Of a stretch of DNA of 5,744 nt, positions 4,940-5,744 are shown piece after piece. This stretch comes from an uncultured Collinsella sp. (GTDB lineage Bacteria > Actinomycetota > Coriobacteriia > Coriobacteriales > Coriobacteriaceae). The DNA is taken from the NCBI GenBank assembly GCA_902478825.1, contig CABSMK010000109.1, positions 1-5,744 of the forward strand. Reading direction: 5' to 3'. A program made the translations under genes and the position numbers. Positions within the stretch are counted from its first letter, which is position 1; every line of letters begins with the position of its first letter. The notes below the pieces were generated by a model. It did no database searches and was not told the DNA's origin. It saw only the letters and a list, made by a program, of their open reading frames with translations.

Positions 4940-5705
4940 TGGCTGCCAAACTCATCGATCTTTCCTTTACGCTCAACGGCCGCAAGGTCAAGGTTCAGAT
5001 TGCCCCCGATACCATGCTCTTTGCGCTGTTGCGCGAGCAGGGTTGTTCGTCGGTGCGCTGCGCCTGTGAGACCACCAACTGCGGCCTGTGCACGGTGTGG
5101 CTCGACGGCGACCCGGTGCTGAGCTGCTCGGTTCCCGCTGCTCGCGTCGAGGGCCACACCATCACCACGCTCGAGGGCCTCAAAGCCGAGTCTGAGGCGC
5201 TGGCCCGTGCGATGGCTGCCGAAGGCGCTGAGCAGTGCGGTTTTTGCGTCCCCGGCCTCATCATGAACGTGCTGGCGCTTGCCCGCGCTGCCAAGGAGGA
5301 CCCGAGCCTCGTCGCCACGCGCGAGGAGCTGTCGCGCCAGCTCGCCGGCAACCTCTGCCGCTGCAGCGGCTACGAGAGCCAGCTGCGCGCCATCGTTCGC
5401 TTCCTCAACGAGTCCGGCGTGCAGGTGGGCTTTGAGATGCCCGAGCTGCCGGTCAACGACACCAGCTGCGACGGCGTCTCGTACAAGCAGATCACTCACA
5501 AGCAGCCCAAGAAGGACTCGAAGGCCCTGCTCGAGGGTCGTCCCGTCTACACGGGCGATCTGGTGCCCGCCGGCGCTCTCATCGTCAAGCTCAAACGCAG
5601 CCCGTATGCCCGCGCCAAGATCCGCTCCATCGATACGTCGCGCGCCCTGAAGGTGCCCGGCGTGGTGGGCGTCTACACCTACGAGGATGTGCCCAAGCGC
5701 CGCTT
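4939..5705 (+). CDS. fused [2Fe-2S] and molybdenum-binding subunit of a molybdenum hydroxylase, N-terminal part
   Basis: This polypeptide would carry two [2Fe-2S] clusters and then the molybdopterin domain of a xanthine dehydrogenase-like enzyme. Residues 1-75 are a plant-ferredoxin-like domain with ligands C43, C48, C51 and C63. Residues 85-160 are the helical [2Fe-2S] domain with C100, C103, C140 and C142 (QCGFC, LCRCSGYE). After a linker, the molybdenum subunit begins near 182: GRPVYTGD (200-207), LKRSPYARAKIRSIDTSRAL (218-237), VPGVVGVYTYEDVP (239-252). The active-site region is missing because genomic sequence ends at 5705 in codon 256. The iron-sulfur module fused in front of the molybdenum subunit, with a separate FAD subunit, is the layout of E. 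coli YgfM/XdhD and of selenium-dependent molybdenum hydroxylases. ATG at 4939 follows GAGGTG (4928-4933). Extra cysteines C36 and C41 flank the first ligand set. Confidence 0.9.
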
Positions 5706-5744
5706 CTGTCTCTTATACACATCTGACGCTGCCGACGAATAGAG
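5706..5744. other. Nextera sequencing adapter (library artefact)
   Basis: This stretch is not genomic. Bases 5706-5724 are the Tn5 mosaic end CTGTCTCTTATACACATCT, 5725-5738 are the reverse complement of the Read 1 adapter (GACGCTGCCGACGA), and 5739-5744 (atagag) fit the first six bases of an i5 index; as I remember it, S502 reads CTCTCTAT, whose reverse complement starts ATAGAG. Translated in frame it adds the false tail LLYTSDAADE to the last gene and appears to close it with a stop. Confidence 0.98.

Overview
The window is a short assembled fragment whose genuine genomic part is about 47-5705. Both ends are Illumina Nextera library adapter: the P7 tail, an 8-base index and the transposon mosaic end at 1-46, and the mosaic end, Read 1 adapter and start of a second index at 5706-5744. 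The first and last genes are therefore truncated by the library, not by biology. All genes are on the plus strand. The high G+C content, the codon use and the look of the proteins suggest an actinobacterium of the class Coriobacteriia, perhaps Collinsella or a relative. This is recognition from memory, not a database result.

Region 1 (48-984) is a selenocysteine locus. It holds the last 267 codons of selB, the selenocysteine-specific elongation factor. After a 36-base gap comes selC, the selenocysteine tRNA with anticodon TCA at 888-984, with its own extended -10 promoter. The tRNA gene lies under spurious open reading frames and is recognised from its fold: a 6-bp D stem with a 4-nt loop, a long variable arm and an encoded CCA end.

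Region 2 (1140-2183) is a two-gene transcription unit. mobA encodes molybdenum cofactor guanylyltransferase. Fifteen bases later comes a small protein with a DUF3343 (putative Se/S carrier) core behind an unusual cysteine-rich N-terminal extension. Region 3 (2184-3852) is a 256-base regulatory gap with repeats and a leader hairpin, then gdhA for a hexameric, probably NADP-dependent glutamate dehydrogenase, closed by a strong intrinsic terminator.

Region 4 (3853-5705) starts with a perfect 25-bp inverted repeat. It is followed by two overlapping genes of a molybdenum hydroxylase of the xanthine dehydrogenase family: an FAD subunit, and a polypeptide in which the two [2Fe-2S] domains are fused in front of the molybdenum-binding subunit, cut off at its start.

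Selenocysteine insertion (selB, selC), molybdenum cofactor finishing (mobA), a putative selenium/sulfur carrier and a molybdenum hydroxylase lie together. A reasonable inference is that the host makes a selenocysteine-containing molybdenum enzyme such as formate dehydrogenase, and perhaps a selenium-dependent molybdenum hydroxylase. The DUF3343 gene is the least explained member. gdhA sits between the two groups with its own signals and is probably unrelated to them.
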